Assembly (NCBI GenBank): GCA_030605475.1
Contig: JAUWIG010000018.1
Span: 1 to 37,932 of the forward strand
Direction: 5' to 3'
Length of the DNA stretch: 37,932 nucleotides
From: Planctomycetota bacterium
GTDB lineage: Bacteria; Planctomycetota; Phycisphaerae; Sedimentisphaerales; Anaerobacaceae
Under the pieces are notes generated by a model, which saw nothing but the letters and a program-made list of their open reading frames with translations, did no database searches and was not told where the DNA came from. Below are positions 15,844 to 23,862 of the stretch, in pieces; within the stretch, counting starts at the first letter, position 1, and every line of letters starts with the position of its first letter. The position numbers were made by a program, and so were the translations under genes.

Positions 15844-16119
15844 CTACCTGCCGAGGGACCTCATGTATCTCTTCGACTTGCGAAGTCTCATTCTTGCTGC
15901 TTTCTTTTTTACGGCGTCGGTTGGTCGGCCGAGCTCGGCGGCTATCCGGGCGGTGGGGTTGTTTGCAAAAAGTTTTCTGAGCAGCGCGGCCTCACTCGCC
16001 GTCCAGAGACCTTTCTTCCTGGCTCTTCTTTTCTTTGCAGGTTTTTTCTTCTTTACAGCTTTTTTCTTCTTTTTCTTTACAACTCTTTTCTTCTTTGCAG
16101 CCCTTTTCTTCTTTGCCAT
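15844..16119 (-). CDS. Lysine-rich protein with a SANT/Myb-like DNA-binding domain
   Basis: A 91-residue basic protein. The ATG at 16119 is chosen because AAAGGAAG lies 8 bases upstream; a longer frame to 16182 adds 21 unlikely residues. Residues 1-37 are mostly Lys, Arg and Ala, like bacterial histone-H1-like tails. From about 38, L-W-T-A-S-E-A-A-L-L-R-K-L-F...I-A-A-E-L-G-R-P-T-D-A-V-K-K-K-A forms a single three-helix Myb/SANT-like fold with the typical Trp and G-R-(S/T)-x-x-A-V-x-x-(K/R) end. It probably binds DNA without high specificity and may be a nucleoid protein. It lies divergent from metX. The family is inferred by eye. Confidence 0.75.
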   Translation of the reverse strand: MAKKKRAAKKKRVVKKKKKKAVKKKKPAKKRRARKKGLWTASEAALLRKLFANNPTARIAAELGRPTDAVKKKAARMRLRKSKRYMRSLGR

Positions 16120-16305
16120 TTCATGCTTCCTTTCATTAAAAGGTGTTCGGTTAAATTTGTCCCTTTGGTTTTGCCACCACAACTAAACGTATAATCTATG
16201 AGTGGTGTTTTGCGGTGTCAAGGTTTTTTATGGTTTTAAGATAAAAAAAATATCGCCAATTAGTTCCCGGCCGGGCCGGCGGTTTGGCACCGGGAGCTTG
16301 AGTTG

Positions 16306-16343
16306 CCATTGTGCTTTACAATGGAGGAGTGTTTGGATATAAT
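16306..16343 (+). promoter_or_regulatory. Promoter of metX-metW with a dyad over the -35 box
   Basis: TTTACA (16315-16320) and TATAAT (16338-16343) are spaced by 17 bases, with the start ATG 32 bases after the -10 box. A perfect dyad, CCATTGT (16306-16312) and ACAATGG (16318-16324), covers the -35 box and could be a repressor site. I saw no SAM riboswitch in the interval 16183-16374. Confidence 0.6.
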
Positions 16344-16374
16344 TTCGTTGTGCGGTTAGACGGGGAAACGATAT

Positions 16375-18165
16375 ATGGCAGAGACTGGGAAAAATTCGGT
16401 TGGTATCGTCAAGACAGAAACGGTGCGGCTAATCGGGCAGGATAAGCCTTTGGAGCTGGAGTGCGGCAAGGCGTTGGCTCCGGTTGATGTGGCCTATGAG
16501 ACGTACGGGCAGCTTAACGAGACGGGGGATAATGGTGTTTTGATTTGCCATGCTCTTAGCGGTAACGCCCACGTTGCCGGTGTAAACAGTCCCGAGGACA
16601 GGAAGCCCGGCTGGTGGGATGTTATGGTTGGTCCCGGCAAGGGAATAGACACAAATAAATATTTTGTGATTTGCTCAAATTTTTTGGGCGGCTGCAGCGG
16701 GACTACGGGGCCATGTTCGACTAACCCGGCGACAGGCAGGCCGTACGGTCTGGACTTTCCGATTATAACAATAGCCGATATGGTTAAGGTGCAGAAGCTG
16801 CTGATGGATAAGCTGGGAATAAAGAAGCTTTTGGCGGTAATTGGTGGTTCGATAGGTGGGATGCAGGTTTTGCAGTGGGCGATTGAATATCCGGACTTTG
16901 TCGAGGCGGTGATACCGGCTGCCACTACTACTCATCTGGGGGCTCAGTCGATTGCATTTGATGCAGTAGGGCGAAATGCGATATTGGCGGATTCGAATTT
17001 CGCCGATGGACAGTACAAGGGCAAAGAGGGGCCGGATAGAGGGTTGGGCATTGCGCGAATGATTGGGCATATAACGTACCTGTCGGAAGAGGGTATGCGT
17101 GAGAAATTCGGGCGGAAGCTGCGAGGTGCCGAGCAGTACAGGTACGATTTTGATTCTGAATTTGCCGTTGAGACGTACCTGGACTATCAGGGACAGGCCT
17201 TTGTGGAAAGGTTCGACGCCAATAGTTACCTTTATATAACCAAGGCGGCAGACTATTTCGACCTGGAAAAAGACTACGGGTCGTTGACCAAGGCCTTTGC
17301 GAATGTCAAGTGCAGATTCCTCATAGTTAGTTTCACAAGCGACTGGTTGTTTACGCCTGCACAATCCGAGGCAATAGTGGACGCACTGGTTGCCGACGGC
17401 AAAGACGTTAGCTTTTGTAATATTGTCTCGTCATACGGACACGATGCGTTTCTACTGGAGCCGGAAACACTTGGCTCATTTATTTCCGGCTTTTTGGAGG
17501 CGACGCATCGGCCGGGGGTGAGAGGTATCGAGCGGGGTACGAAATCCGAGAGACGAGATTTTGAACAGGCCCGACGGACACGTGCTGACTGCGAGTTGAT
17601 AGAGTCGCTGGTAGAGCCGAACAGCAGGGTTCTGGACGTTGGCTGCGGGGACGGAGAGTTATTGGCAAACCTTACGGCAGACAAGAACATAAATGGCAAA
17701 GGCATTGAACTTGACCAGGAGCTTGTGCTGGCTTGTGTGAATCGTGGGCTGTCCATTATCCAGCGCGATGTCGAACGGGGCCTGGAAAGTTACGCTGATA
17801 AAAGCTTCGATGTGGTGGTACTATCGCAAACGGTGCAGACATTGAAAGACCCTGAAAAGGTTTTTACCGAGTTGCTGCGGGTCGGCAAGAAAGTGATTGT
17901 GAGCTTTCCTAACTTCGCGCACTGGCGGTGCAGAGCGCAACTATTGCTCGTTGGCAAAGCTCCGATAACCAGTCAGCTGCCTTTCGGCTGGCATAATTCG
18001 CCGAACATACACTTCCTGTCGCTGAAAGATTTCGATGAGTTCTGTAAGAGACTTGGGGTTAAGGTGGAAAAGAAGATACCGTTGATTAAGACGCGGCTTA
18101 GCCCGGTAAGATTCGCACCTAACCTGTTTGCTGAGCAGGTAATCTACGTAACGAGCAGGGGATAA
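16375..18165 (+). CDS. metX: Homoserine O-acetyltransferase fused to MetW
   Basis: A 596-residue two-domain protein. Residues 1 to about 385 are MetX, an alpha/beta hydrolase that acetylates homoserine with acetyl-CoA at the entry to methionine synthesis. The nucleophile Ser159 is in G-G-S-I-G-G-M-Q, Asp323 in S-F-T-S-D-W-L-F and His356 in S-Y-G-H-D-A-F-L, so the triad is complete. Residues from about 396 are MetW, a class I methyltransferase-like domain with V-L-D-V-G-C-G-D-G-E-L-L (residues 418-429). In other bacteria metX and metW are usually adjacent genes and the products work together; here no stop separates them. The ATG follows GGGGAAACG. Joining of the two proteins is seen in the sequence; a stabilising role for MetW is inferred. 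Confidence 0.93.
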   Translation: MAETGKNSVGIVKTETVRLIGQDKPLELECGKALAPVDVAYETYGQLNETGDNGVLICHALSGNAHVAGVNSPEDRKPGWWDVMVGPGKGIDTNKYFVICSNFLGGCSGTTGPCSTNPATGRPYGLDFPIITIADMVKVQKLLMDKLGIKKLLAVIGGSIGGMQVLQWAIEYPDFVEAVIPAATTTHLGAQSIAFDAVGRNAILADSNFADGQYKGKEGPDRGLGIARMIGHITYLSEEGMREKFGRKLRGAEQYRYDFDSEFAVETYLDYQGQAFVERFDANSYLYITKAADYFDLEKDYGSLTKAFANVKCRFLIVSFTSDWLFTPAQSEAIVDALVADGKDVSFCNIVSSYGHDAFLLEPETLGSFISGFLEATHRPGVRGIERGTKSERRDFEQARRTRADCELIESLVEPNSRVLDVGCGDGELLANLTADKNINGKGIELDQELVLACVNRGLSIIQRDVERGLESYADKSFDVVVLSQTVQTLKDPEKVFTELLRVGKKVIVSFPNFAHWRCRAQLLLVGKAPITSQLPFGWHNSPNIHFLSLKDFDEFCKRLGVKVEKKIPLIKTRLSPVRFAPNLFAEQVIYVTSRG

Positions 18166-18196
18166 AATTTCAGGCATTTTATCTTACGATATGGAT

Positions 18197-18237
18197 TCCT
18201 GCTCCTTCGACTCCGCTCAGGACAGGTTTCGCAGGAA
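18197..18237. repeat. Palindromic repeat at the 3' end of the cbiO-type gene
   Basis: TTCCTGC (18197-18203) and GCAGGAA (18231-18237) enclose a CTTCGAC...GCTCAGGACAGG core of the dispersed family. On the minus strand the core supplies the last codons and the TGA stop of the ATPase gene (TGA at 18219-18217). Confidence 0.65.
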
Positions 18238-18960
18238 GGACATTTCTTTGTTTGGCGTTTCCAGGCCATGCTCGGTCATTAGTTTTGAATCCGACATTAT
18301 TTTCTTGGCGTCACCGTCGGCGATAATGCGGCCCTTGTCGAGCAGGACGGCTCTGTCGGCAAGTGCGGCTGCAAAATTCATATTGGAGGTCGCTATTACC
18401 AGGGTCTGATGTAAGCTGGCGAGCAGCTTTATAAGATTGTTACGGTTTTTTGGGTCCAAGCTGCCATCGGGTTCATCGAGGGTGATTATTTGCGGTGCCA
18501 TAGAGAGTATAGTTGCTATTGCGGCGGCTCTTTTTTGTCCTGCGGAGAGATGATGAGGGGCTTTGTCGGCCATTTCTGCCAGGCCGACTGTCTGCAGCGC
18601 ATCGGCGACGCGTATCCTTACCTGCTCGGGTTCGAGGCCCATATTAAGGGGGCCAAATGCTACGTCGTCAAATAAAGTGGGCATAAATAATTGGTCGTCG
18701 GGGTTTTCCAGGCAGGAGCCGAGCGAAGTGCGAATCTTTTTTAGATTTTTTCTGTTGATTTGCAATCCGTTAATAAGGACTTTTCCGGTGCCCTTTACAA
18801 AGCCGGCCATTGCGAGAAGCAGCGTTGATTTACCCGCTCCATTTGGGCCTATCAGGGCGAGTCTCTGGCCGTGTTCGACACTCAGGGCTATGTCGCTAAG
18901 GGCGACTGTGCCATCGGGATATTTGTATGAAAAATTTTCTATTTCAATCGCTTTTGGCAT
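18217..18960 (-). CDS. cbiO: Nickel/cobalt ECF transporter ATPase, CbiO/NikO type
   Basis: A 247-residue ABC ATPase powering metal import with CbiQ and CbiM. Walker A is GPNGAGKS (38-45), the Q-loop region ENPDDQLF (85-92) is the CbiO/EcfA form, the signature is LSAGQKR (138-144) and Walker B with its catalytic Glu is IITLDEP (158-164). The switch position that is normally His (IATHD) is Ser192 in I-A-T-S-N-M-N, an oddity. The last eight or so residues and the stop codon come from a palindromic repeat, so the native C-terminus may have been replaced. It lies 9 bases after cbiQ. Nickel is favoured over cobalt because nikR belongs to the same locus. Confidence 0.92.
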   Translation of the reverse strand: MPKAIEIENFSYKYPDGTVALSDIALSVEHGQRLALIGPNGAGKSTLLLAMAGFVKGTGKVLINGLQINRKNLKKIRTSLGSCLENPDDQLFMPTLFDDVAFGPLNMGLEPEQVRIRVADALQTVGLAEMADKAPHHLSAGQKRAAAIATILSMAPQIITLDEPDGSLDPKNRNNLIKLLASLHQTLVIATSNMNFAAALADRAVLLDKGRIIADGDAKKIMSDSKLMTEHGLETPNKEMSFLRNLS

Positions 18961-18969
18961 CAGAGACCT

Positions 18970-19746
18970 CTACTGTAAAACCGGCCTTACAAAGAAATAC
19001 AGCCCCAGCATAAATGATGCGGCGGTGAGGGCAAAGAGCAGGTCGGCGCGGCGAATTTGTAACTTCGAGAGCGTACGCCACTTCCCATCAAAGCCACGAC
19101 CCTGCATCGCAATGTTTATGCGCTCAGAGGTGTCAATACTGCGTGTGAGCAAGGAGCCGAGCATAGAGGCTGCGATTTTTAGTTCTGTTTTGAACCCGAG
19201 ATTCCGCAGCTTTCTACCGGCCCTTGCCCGCAATATGTGATGTGCCCTGTCGATAAGCACAAATATGTAGCGGTATAAAAAGCCGAGCTGAATAACCAGC
19301 AGCTTCGGCAGGCCCAGCTTCTGCAGGCCGGCGAGTAAGTCGCTGAATCGTGTGGTAGAAACCAGGGCTATTAGAGCTAACATTGTAACAGCGAATTTCC
19401 CTAAAATGGCGAAACAGCGCATCCAGCCGAGCGAAGTCTGCCAGAAAAACGGCCCAAAGGCGACTGTAACAGGGGTTTTATCATACAGTGGACAGCTCAG
19501 GGCCAAAACCAAAACGAATGGGCTGACCAATAGTATCTGCTTGAAGGCAAATCTTAGCGGAATTTTTCCCAATACGAGGATAGTAAACGGCCCAACGGCA
19601 TAACAGGTCAAAATGCTAAGCGAGGTGCGAGGCAGCGAAATAACCATAGCGGTAAAGATAAGCACGACTATAAACTTTACCCTGCTGTCAAGCCGATGTA
19701 CGGGTGAATCCTGATAAGCGAATTTATCTATATGTGCGTGATGCAT
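18970..19746 (-). CDS. cbiQ: ECF transporter transmembrane subunit, CbiQ/NikQ type
   Basis: A 258-residue protein with about five membrane helices. The start at 19746 (M-H-H-A-H-I-D-K-F-A) is chosen because that is the usual CbiQ N-terminus and AGGTGGG lies about 10 bases upstream; a longer frame to 19803 is unlikely. The family T-component features are S-P-V-H-R-L-D-S-R-V-K near the start and, in the cytoplasmic loop, A-R-A-G-R-K-L-R and M-Q-G-R-G-F-D-G, which couple to the ATPase. It lies between cbiM and cbiO in the same direction and forms the inner-membrane importer with them. Confidence 0.92.
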   Translation of the reverse strand: MHHAHIDKFAYQDSPVHRLDSRVKFIVVLIFTAMVISLPRTSLSILTCYAVGPFTILVLGKIPLRFAFKQILLVSPFVLVLALSCPLYDKTPVTVAFGPFFWQTSLGWMRCFAILGKFAVTMLALIALVSTTRFSDLLAGLQKLGLPKLLVIQLGFLYRYIFVLIDRAHHILRARAGRKLRNLGFKTELKIAASMLGSLLTRSIDTSERINIAMQGRGFDGKWRTLSKLQIRRADLLFALTAASFMLGLYFFVRPVLQ

Positions 19747-19837
19747 TTTGTAAGCCCACCTGAACCGAGCAAACCAAAACCCGCAGCGGCAGGATGCCGA
19801 CACTGCGGGCTTTTAACAGCAATTATATTATAGCAAA

Positions 19838-20869
19838 TTACGCCTTTGCTGGCTGTTTTTTTCTCAGGAGCCGGGCTATCAACCAGATGAGCGCCATCGT
19901 CAGGCAAGAGCCGAGCACTCCGGCAAAGCTGGTCCAGCCTGCTGAAGTTTCCACCTCTTGTGAGGCAGCTTTTCCTAGTTCTGATGTTCTGACAGAATAA
20001 TCAGGCAGCAGGGAATACTTTGATTGGAAATCATCTACGGCGGCAATTGTGGAATCTTCATTTGATACGGCCGCTTCAAAATCTGGCTGGTCCGGTCTTT
20101 CGGCGTAACTCCACTCCAGGCCGTCGGGCATACCGGAGGCCAGTAAGGAAAGTCCCGCACTGATAATAATAGCGAAAATCACCAGCGTTATCAGCACCGC
20201 TTTTCTACTTAATCTAATTTTACCCGGCAGAGAATCCATAACCACATTGGGCCTGACCTGCTGGAGATATGCTAATACCGCTACAGTAATCGAGCCTTCA
20301 ACAAACCCAACTAAAAAATGAACGCCGAGCATTGTTATCAAAAAAGTTGAGAACGGAACCACCAACACCCCGGAGATAGCAGCCTGTATCGGAACAAGAA
20401 TCGCCCCTGCTTCAATTCCAAGCATACAAGCCAGCATCGCTCCGATGTATGCCCGCAAACTGCTGAATGGCCCTGCTGTAACGGTCCTGTACAAAAAGTA
20501 GCCGAGGTAGCTGGGCACAAGCGCCATATTGATAATGTTACATCCGAGAGCCAATAGGCCGCCGTCCTGGAAAATGAGGCACTGAATAATCACCACCGAG
20601 GATATGACTATTGCTCCAGCGTGGGGGCCTAATATGATTGCCAACAATACTGCTCCGACCATATGCCCGCTTGTGCCGGGCATTGCCGGCAACTGGAAAT
20701 TGACCATTTGTGCGGCAAAGACAAATGCTCCCAAGATACCCATCAGAGCGAGTTTATCTGGGGTGATAATTTGCCTGGCCTTTCTGCAGACAAGTCCCAG
20801 GCCGGCAGCAGATATTGCCAGTGTACCGGTGGCAACCGGAACCGATAGTAATTCATTCGCCATATGCAT
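19838..20869 (-). CDS. cbiM: Nickel/cobalt ECF transporter substrate-binding subunit, CbiM with CbiN-like C-terminus
   Basis: A 343-residue membrane protein. M-H-M-A-N at the N-terminus carries the conserved His2, which together with the N-terminal amine binds the metal; G-T-S-G-H-M-V-G-A supplies the other conserved His. Seven helices of the CbiM core are followed, from about 230, by a helix, an acidic extracytoplasmic stretch starting G-M-P-D-G-L-E-W-S, and a final helix, resembling a fused CbiN/NikN. The ATG has AGGAGG 8 bases upstream. It begins 73 bases after the porin gene, so the two are likely one transcript. No cobalamin riboswitch was recognised in that gap. Fusion is inferred from layout. 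Confidence 0.92.
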   Translation of the reverse strand: MHMANELLSVPVATGTLAISAAGLGLVCRKARQIITPDKLALMGILGAFVFAAQMVNFQLPAMPGTSGHMVGAVLLAIILGPHAGAIVISSVVIIQCLIFQDGGLLALGCNIINMALVPSYLGYFLYRTVTAGPFSSLRAYIGAMLACMLGIEAGAILVPIQAAISGVLVVPFSTFLITMLGVHFLVGFVEGSITVAVLAYLQQVRPNVVMDSLPGKIRLSRKAVLITLVIFAIIISAGLSLLASGMPDGLEWSYAERPDQPDFEAAVSNEDSTIAAVDDFQSKYSLLPDYSVRTSELGKAASQEVETSAGWTSFAGVLGSCLTMALIWLIARLLRKKQPAKA

Positions 20870-20942
20870 AATAAAATCCTCCTACTGTTTTTCCTTACTC
20901 AATCTCTTTACTTTTTGTTCTCACCATATAAAACTTTGGCAC

Positions 20943-22205
20943 TTAAAAAGTCATTTGTGCTCGCACGCCCAGTACCACAGCGTCACTGACTGCTTGGCTG
21001 CCGCCGGGGTTGGCGATGTACTGAATGCTCGGACTGATATTCAGCCAAGGCGTCACCCGGGCGCTGTAGTAAAGCTCAAGAGCATTTTCATAATCATCGG
21101 TATAGGTTGTAGATGCCCCATCGCTGAAGATGCCCTGGGCGAAACCTACGCCGAGCACATCGTCGTCACGGCCTTCTATAAGGCCCTGATATTGAAAACC
21201 GAAGCTCCAGAAGTCTGTAATATCGTTTCTCTTACTGCTTGCATAGCCATATCTGAAGAACGCACCAAGGCCCTGACCGTCCTCAGGGTCGGCGTTTTCC
21301 TTGGCCAGCATCTGGTCGAAGCTAAGATAAAAGCCGACATCGTCGCGGTAGTTTTTACTGCCGTCCGAATCAGCTTTTGGCTGTGGGTCATTCCAAAGAC
21401 CTACCCGATAGGTCCCTTGCAGAGAACCGTTCGTTGAATCAAACTGCGGCGTCACCCCAGTTTCAAAAATATATAGAAAATAGTCTTCATCGTGGAAAGT
21501 CGTCCTAAAGCCGGTCTCTCTTCCATCGGCCTGTGCGTCTGCTATACCACCAGAAATGTACCACGAGCTGGTCAGGGCATAGGTAAGTACCACGCCAAGA
21601 CTGTATTGCGGAAAGGGAATCGTTGGGTTGTCAACGAAGGCAGCATTTAAGAACTGAGTGCATTCGTCATCGGCGTAAGCGCTGCAATCAAATACGCCGG
21701 TAAAGTCTATCTTACCAATCATCAAGGTGAGGTTATCGCCGAATATTGGTCCCTCATAGAAGAGCTGTTTGACGACTATGTTATCATTTCCAATTGCATC
21801 GGCGTTTACCCCGAACGCACTGCCTACTGAAACCCCGTCGATACCTTCGGTATCCGGCCAGCCTCCCTCAAGGTGCAGGAAAAGCGACCCGCTTTCAAAA
21901 CCCAATAATTTTCGAAGGTCGGCTGAGAGCTCCAGGTCATAGCTGCCGGTAATTCGTCCAGCCCGGCGGTGTTTGCTGATGCCGCCGCGAACATTCTGCT
22001 GATAAATGTTTGTAACACCGAGACCTATCTCTATGCCGTTGTCGGCCAGTTCGTCATTTAGCCCGAAAAAACCATCTGTCAAAGTCTGACGCTGCCAGAT
22101 ATTACTATGGTTGGCTAACTCTTCTGGTTTTGTGCTCTCTGCTCTTGAAAGGTTTACAACACTTAACAAAAGCATAATACTCACAACAATCCTTGTTCTG
22201 CTCAT
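20943..22205 (-). CDS. OprB-family outer-membrane porin
   Basis: A 420-residue exported protein. The ATG at 22205 has AAGGAGTG upstream; a GTG at 22211 adds two residues. The signal peptide ends near S-R-A. The body resembles OprB carbohydrate-selective porins: G-L-x-x-x-L-A-D-N-G-I-E near the N-terminus, L-F-L-H-L-E-G-G, L-M-I-G-K-I-D-F, repeated alternating beta strands and a C-terminal aromatic Phe. OprB members usually pass sugars. Here the gene is directly upstream of a nickel-type importer, so it may let metal or a metal complex cross the outer membrane. The barrel family is supported; the substrate is inferred from context only. Confidence 0.82.
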   Translation of the reverse strand: MSRTRIVVSIMLLLSVVNLSRAESTKPEELANHSNIWQRQTLTDGFFGLNDELADNGIEIGLGVTNIYQQNVRGGISKHRRAGRITGSYDLELSADLRKLLGFESGSLFLHLEGGWPDTEGIDGVSVGSAFGVNADAIGNDNIVVKQLFYEGPIFGDNLTLMIGKIDFTGVFDCSAYADDECTQFLNAAFVDNPTIPFPQYSLGVVLTYALTSSWYISGGIADAQADGRETGFRTTFHDEDYFLYIFETGVTPQFDSTNGSLQGTYRVGLWNDPQPKADSDGSKNYRDDVGFYLSFDQMLAKENADPEDGQGLGAFFRYGYASSKRNDITDFWSFGFQYQGLIEGRDDDVLGVGFAQGIFSDGASTTYTDDYENALELYYSARVTPWLNISPSIQYIANPGGSQAVSDAVVLGVRAQMTF

Positions 22206-22298
22206 ATTCACTCCTTTTTTGGCACAAAAACACGGCAGTTGTGCTGCTTTGTAACCACAATCCGTAAAGAGAATTATTTTATTTGAAACTTAAATTCC

Positions 22299-23255
22299 TC
22301 ATTCTGGTGCAGTGCATTCCAGCCAGTGTAAGGCGAGAATCGCCAAATCCAGCAGGTCAACACGGCAGTCTTGGTTTAGATCGCCAACCGGATACGGATG
22401 CTCCGGGTCACCACATTGTGGTACCGCGTAGGCTATGATAGTTTCTCCGATAATGCCGTCGGTGGTCATGCCAATCTCGGGATGCGTCCAGGCCGGGTGC
22501 GCTTCGCCCTGGACAAAAAGGAGATAAGTGGCTTCCTCCGGCAGCCGCGGGGCCACCTCATTCAATAGCCACGACTCAAAATCCGCTGATGTGCCGCCAA
22601 AGTAGCCTAAAGGGTCATCAAGTATGGTTGCGTCCATGCCAGCCGTGGTCAGTTCGCTAACCGGAATGATGAATCCACTCCACTGGTAGTTGTCGAATGT
22701 CATATCAATGGTGGTCGGGACCATAGCGGGCACGTCGTAGTACCAGTCGAAGCTTATCTGGAAAGCCCAGTTTGCATCGGCTGATGCTATGTACGTCCCG
22801 CCATTGGGCATTCCGTCGGTATTATAACTGGTTGCGGGGTCACCAACATGGACCAACCGCTGGACGCTGGATTTATCAGGAGCGATGTATCCGTTGAATG
22901 TTAGCGACTCGATACTCAACGAACCGCCATTTAGCAAATCGATGTCAAGCACAAGCGAATCACTCATCGAATGGATTCCTTCAGCATAGCCCGGTGGATA
23001 ACAGGGTTCTGATATGCCTACCGGATTCATGAAATTGAAGCTAAAGCAACCATCAGGATTGAACGTACCTCCGGTAATATCATCAGCCGTTTGCAAAAGG
23101 TGGTCACCTGAAACACCGGGAAGCCCCTTTGGCTGAGGCAACAGTTGTATGTTGTCTGTGTGCGTGAGCAGTTCAAACTCTATGGAGCCTGCCGGGACAT
23201 CCGCCACCAGCAACATTGTCAGCAAAATAATAGGTACCAGATTTGTTGTTTTCAT
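22299..23255 (-). CDS. Secreted protein with dockerin-like C-terminal segment
   Basis: A 318-residue protein with a clear signal peptide (K-T-T-N-L then a hydrophobic core ending near V-P-A-G). The central region is beta-rich with several W and Y residues and has no family I recognise. The last 35 residues (G-D-L-N-Q-D-C-R-V-D-L-L-D-L-A-I-L-A-L-H-W-L-E-C) form the calcium-loop segment typical of exported Phycisphaerae proteins. An AGGAGA site precedes the ATG by 7 bases. Its place between the TsaA-like gene and the porin in the metal-uptake run suggests an envelope role there, but nothing in the sequence shows metal binding. Few histidines are present. Confidence 0.75.
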   Translation of the reverse strand: MKTTNLVPIILLTMLLVADVPAGSIEFELLTHTDNIQLLPQPKGLPGVSGDHLLQTADDITGGTFNPDGCFSFNFMNPVGISEPCYPPGYAEGIHSMSDSLVLDIDLLNGGSLSIESLTFNGYIAPDKSSVQRLVHVGDPATSYNTDGMPNGGTYIASADANWAFQISFDWYYDVPAMVPTTIDMTFDNYQWSGFIIPVSELTTAGMDATILDDPLGYFGGTSADFESWLLNEVAPRLPEEATYLLFVQGEAHPAWTHPEIGMTTDGIIGETIIAYAVPQCGDPEHPYPVGDLNQDCRVDLLDLAILALHWLECTAPE

Positions 23256-23292
23256 AACCGCTTCTCCTAAAAAAATAGTTACTTATTGTGCT

Positions 23293-23862
23293 CTAATACC
23301 CCCGTTCATACGGGTCTTGACTGGTGTTCTTATCTACTTTTTCGTCGTGACGCGCGTGACCAGAATGGAGGTGACTGTTGAGATGGTGCTTCACCCAGTC
23401 TGGCACGCAGGCCTCAGGATAACTGTCGAAATTAGGAATGTACGGCTTGATATCGAGTACAGGTGTACTATCCAGCGCATCAAGGCCCGTTACGATAACC
23501 TCGCCCGTGTCAGTGGAGAAATGTAGCAGCTCGACAACAGACATTCCAATGGAATTAGGCCGCACCGGCATCCTTGTAGCGAATACCTTCACGTGGGGTG
23601 GTTTGTGATGGTCCTTTGGCATTTTCCATTCTTTTGACCGATGTACCCGGAACAAGACAATGATGTGCGAATAACCGGTCAAGCCGCCTAATCCCTTAGC
23701 GTACTTGGGCAAAAGGCGAATGTGCGAGACGTCCGCCGTCCATCTTGTGTGCGTGTGGGGCACATCTTCCGTTTGGGCATAAGCCGATTGTACGTACCCT
23801 ATCGGACGAATAGAGAACGAATCTAAAGTTGCTACATCTGGATTGTTATTTGGCCTTTTCAT
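23293..23862 (-). CDS. tsaA: TsaA/TrmO-like protein with histidine-rich tail
   Basis: A 189-residue protein of the TsaA (TrmO, YaeB) fold. I-R-P-I-G-Y-V-x-S opens the domain, L-x-G-Y-S-H-I-I-V-L-F follows, and F-A-T-R-M-P-V-R-P-N-S-I-G-M-S-V-V-E-L-L and D-A-L-D-S-T-P-V-L-D-I-K-P-Y are its hallmark segments. TrmO uses S-adenosylmethionine to methylate t6A37 in tRNA; many TsaA proteins are not tRNA enzymes and sit in metal or cofactor loci. After the domain, the last 35 residues include seven His (H-H-L-N-S-H-L-H-S-G-H-A-R-H), plausibly a metal site. Its ATG overlaps the stop of the previous gene by four bases. Function in nickel handling is an inference. Confidence 0.85.
   Translation of the reverse strand: MKRPNNNPDVATLDSFSIRPIGYVQSAYAQTEDVPHTHTRWTADVSHIRLLPKYAKGLGGLTGYSHIIVLFRVHRSKEWKMPKDHHKPPHVKVFATRMPVRPNSIGMSVVELLHFSTDTGEVIVTGLDALDSTPVLDIKPYIPNFDSYPEACVPDWVKHHLNSHLHSGHARHDEKVDKNTSQDPYERGY

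Noticed and set aside
16261-16374. A SAM riboswitch before metX
   Set aside because: The interval has a promoter and a short dyad, but no recognisable SAM aptamer motif.
20870-20942. A cobalamin riboswitch before cbiM
   Set aside because: The gap is only 73 bases and AT-rich, with no B12-box, and NikR points to nickel.
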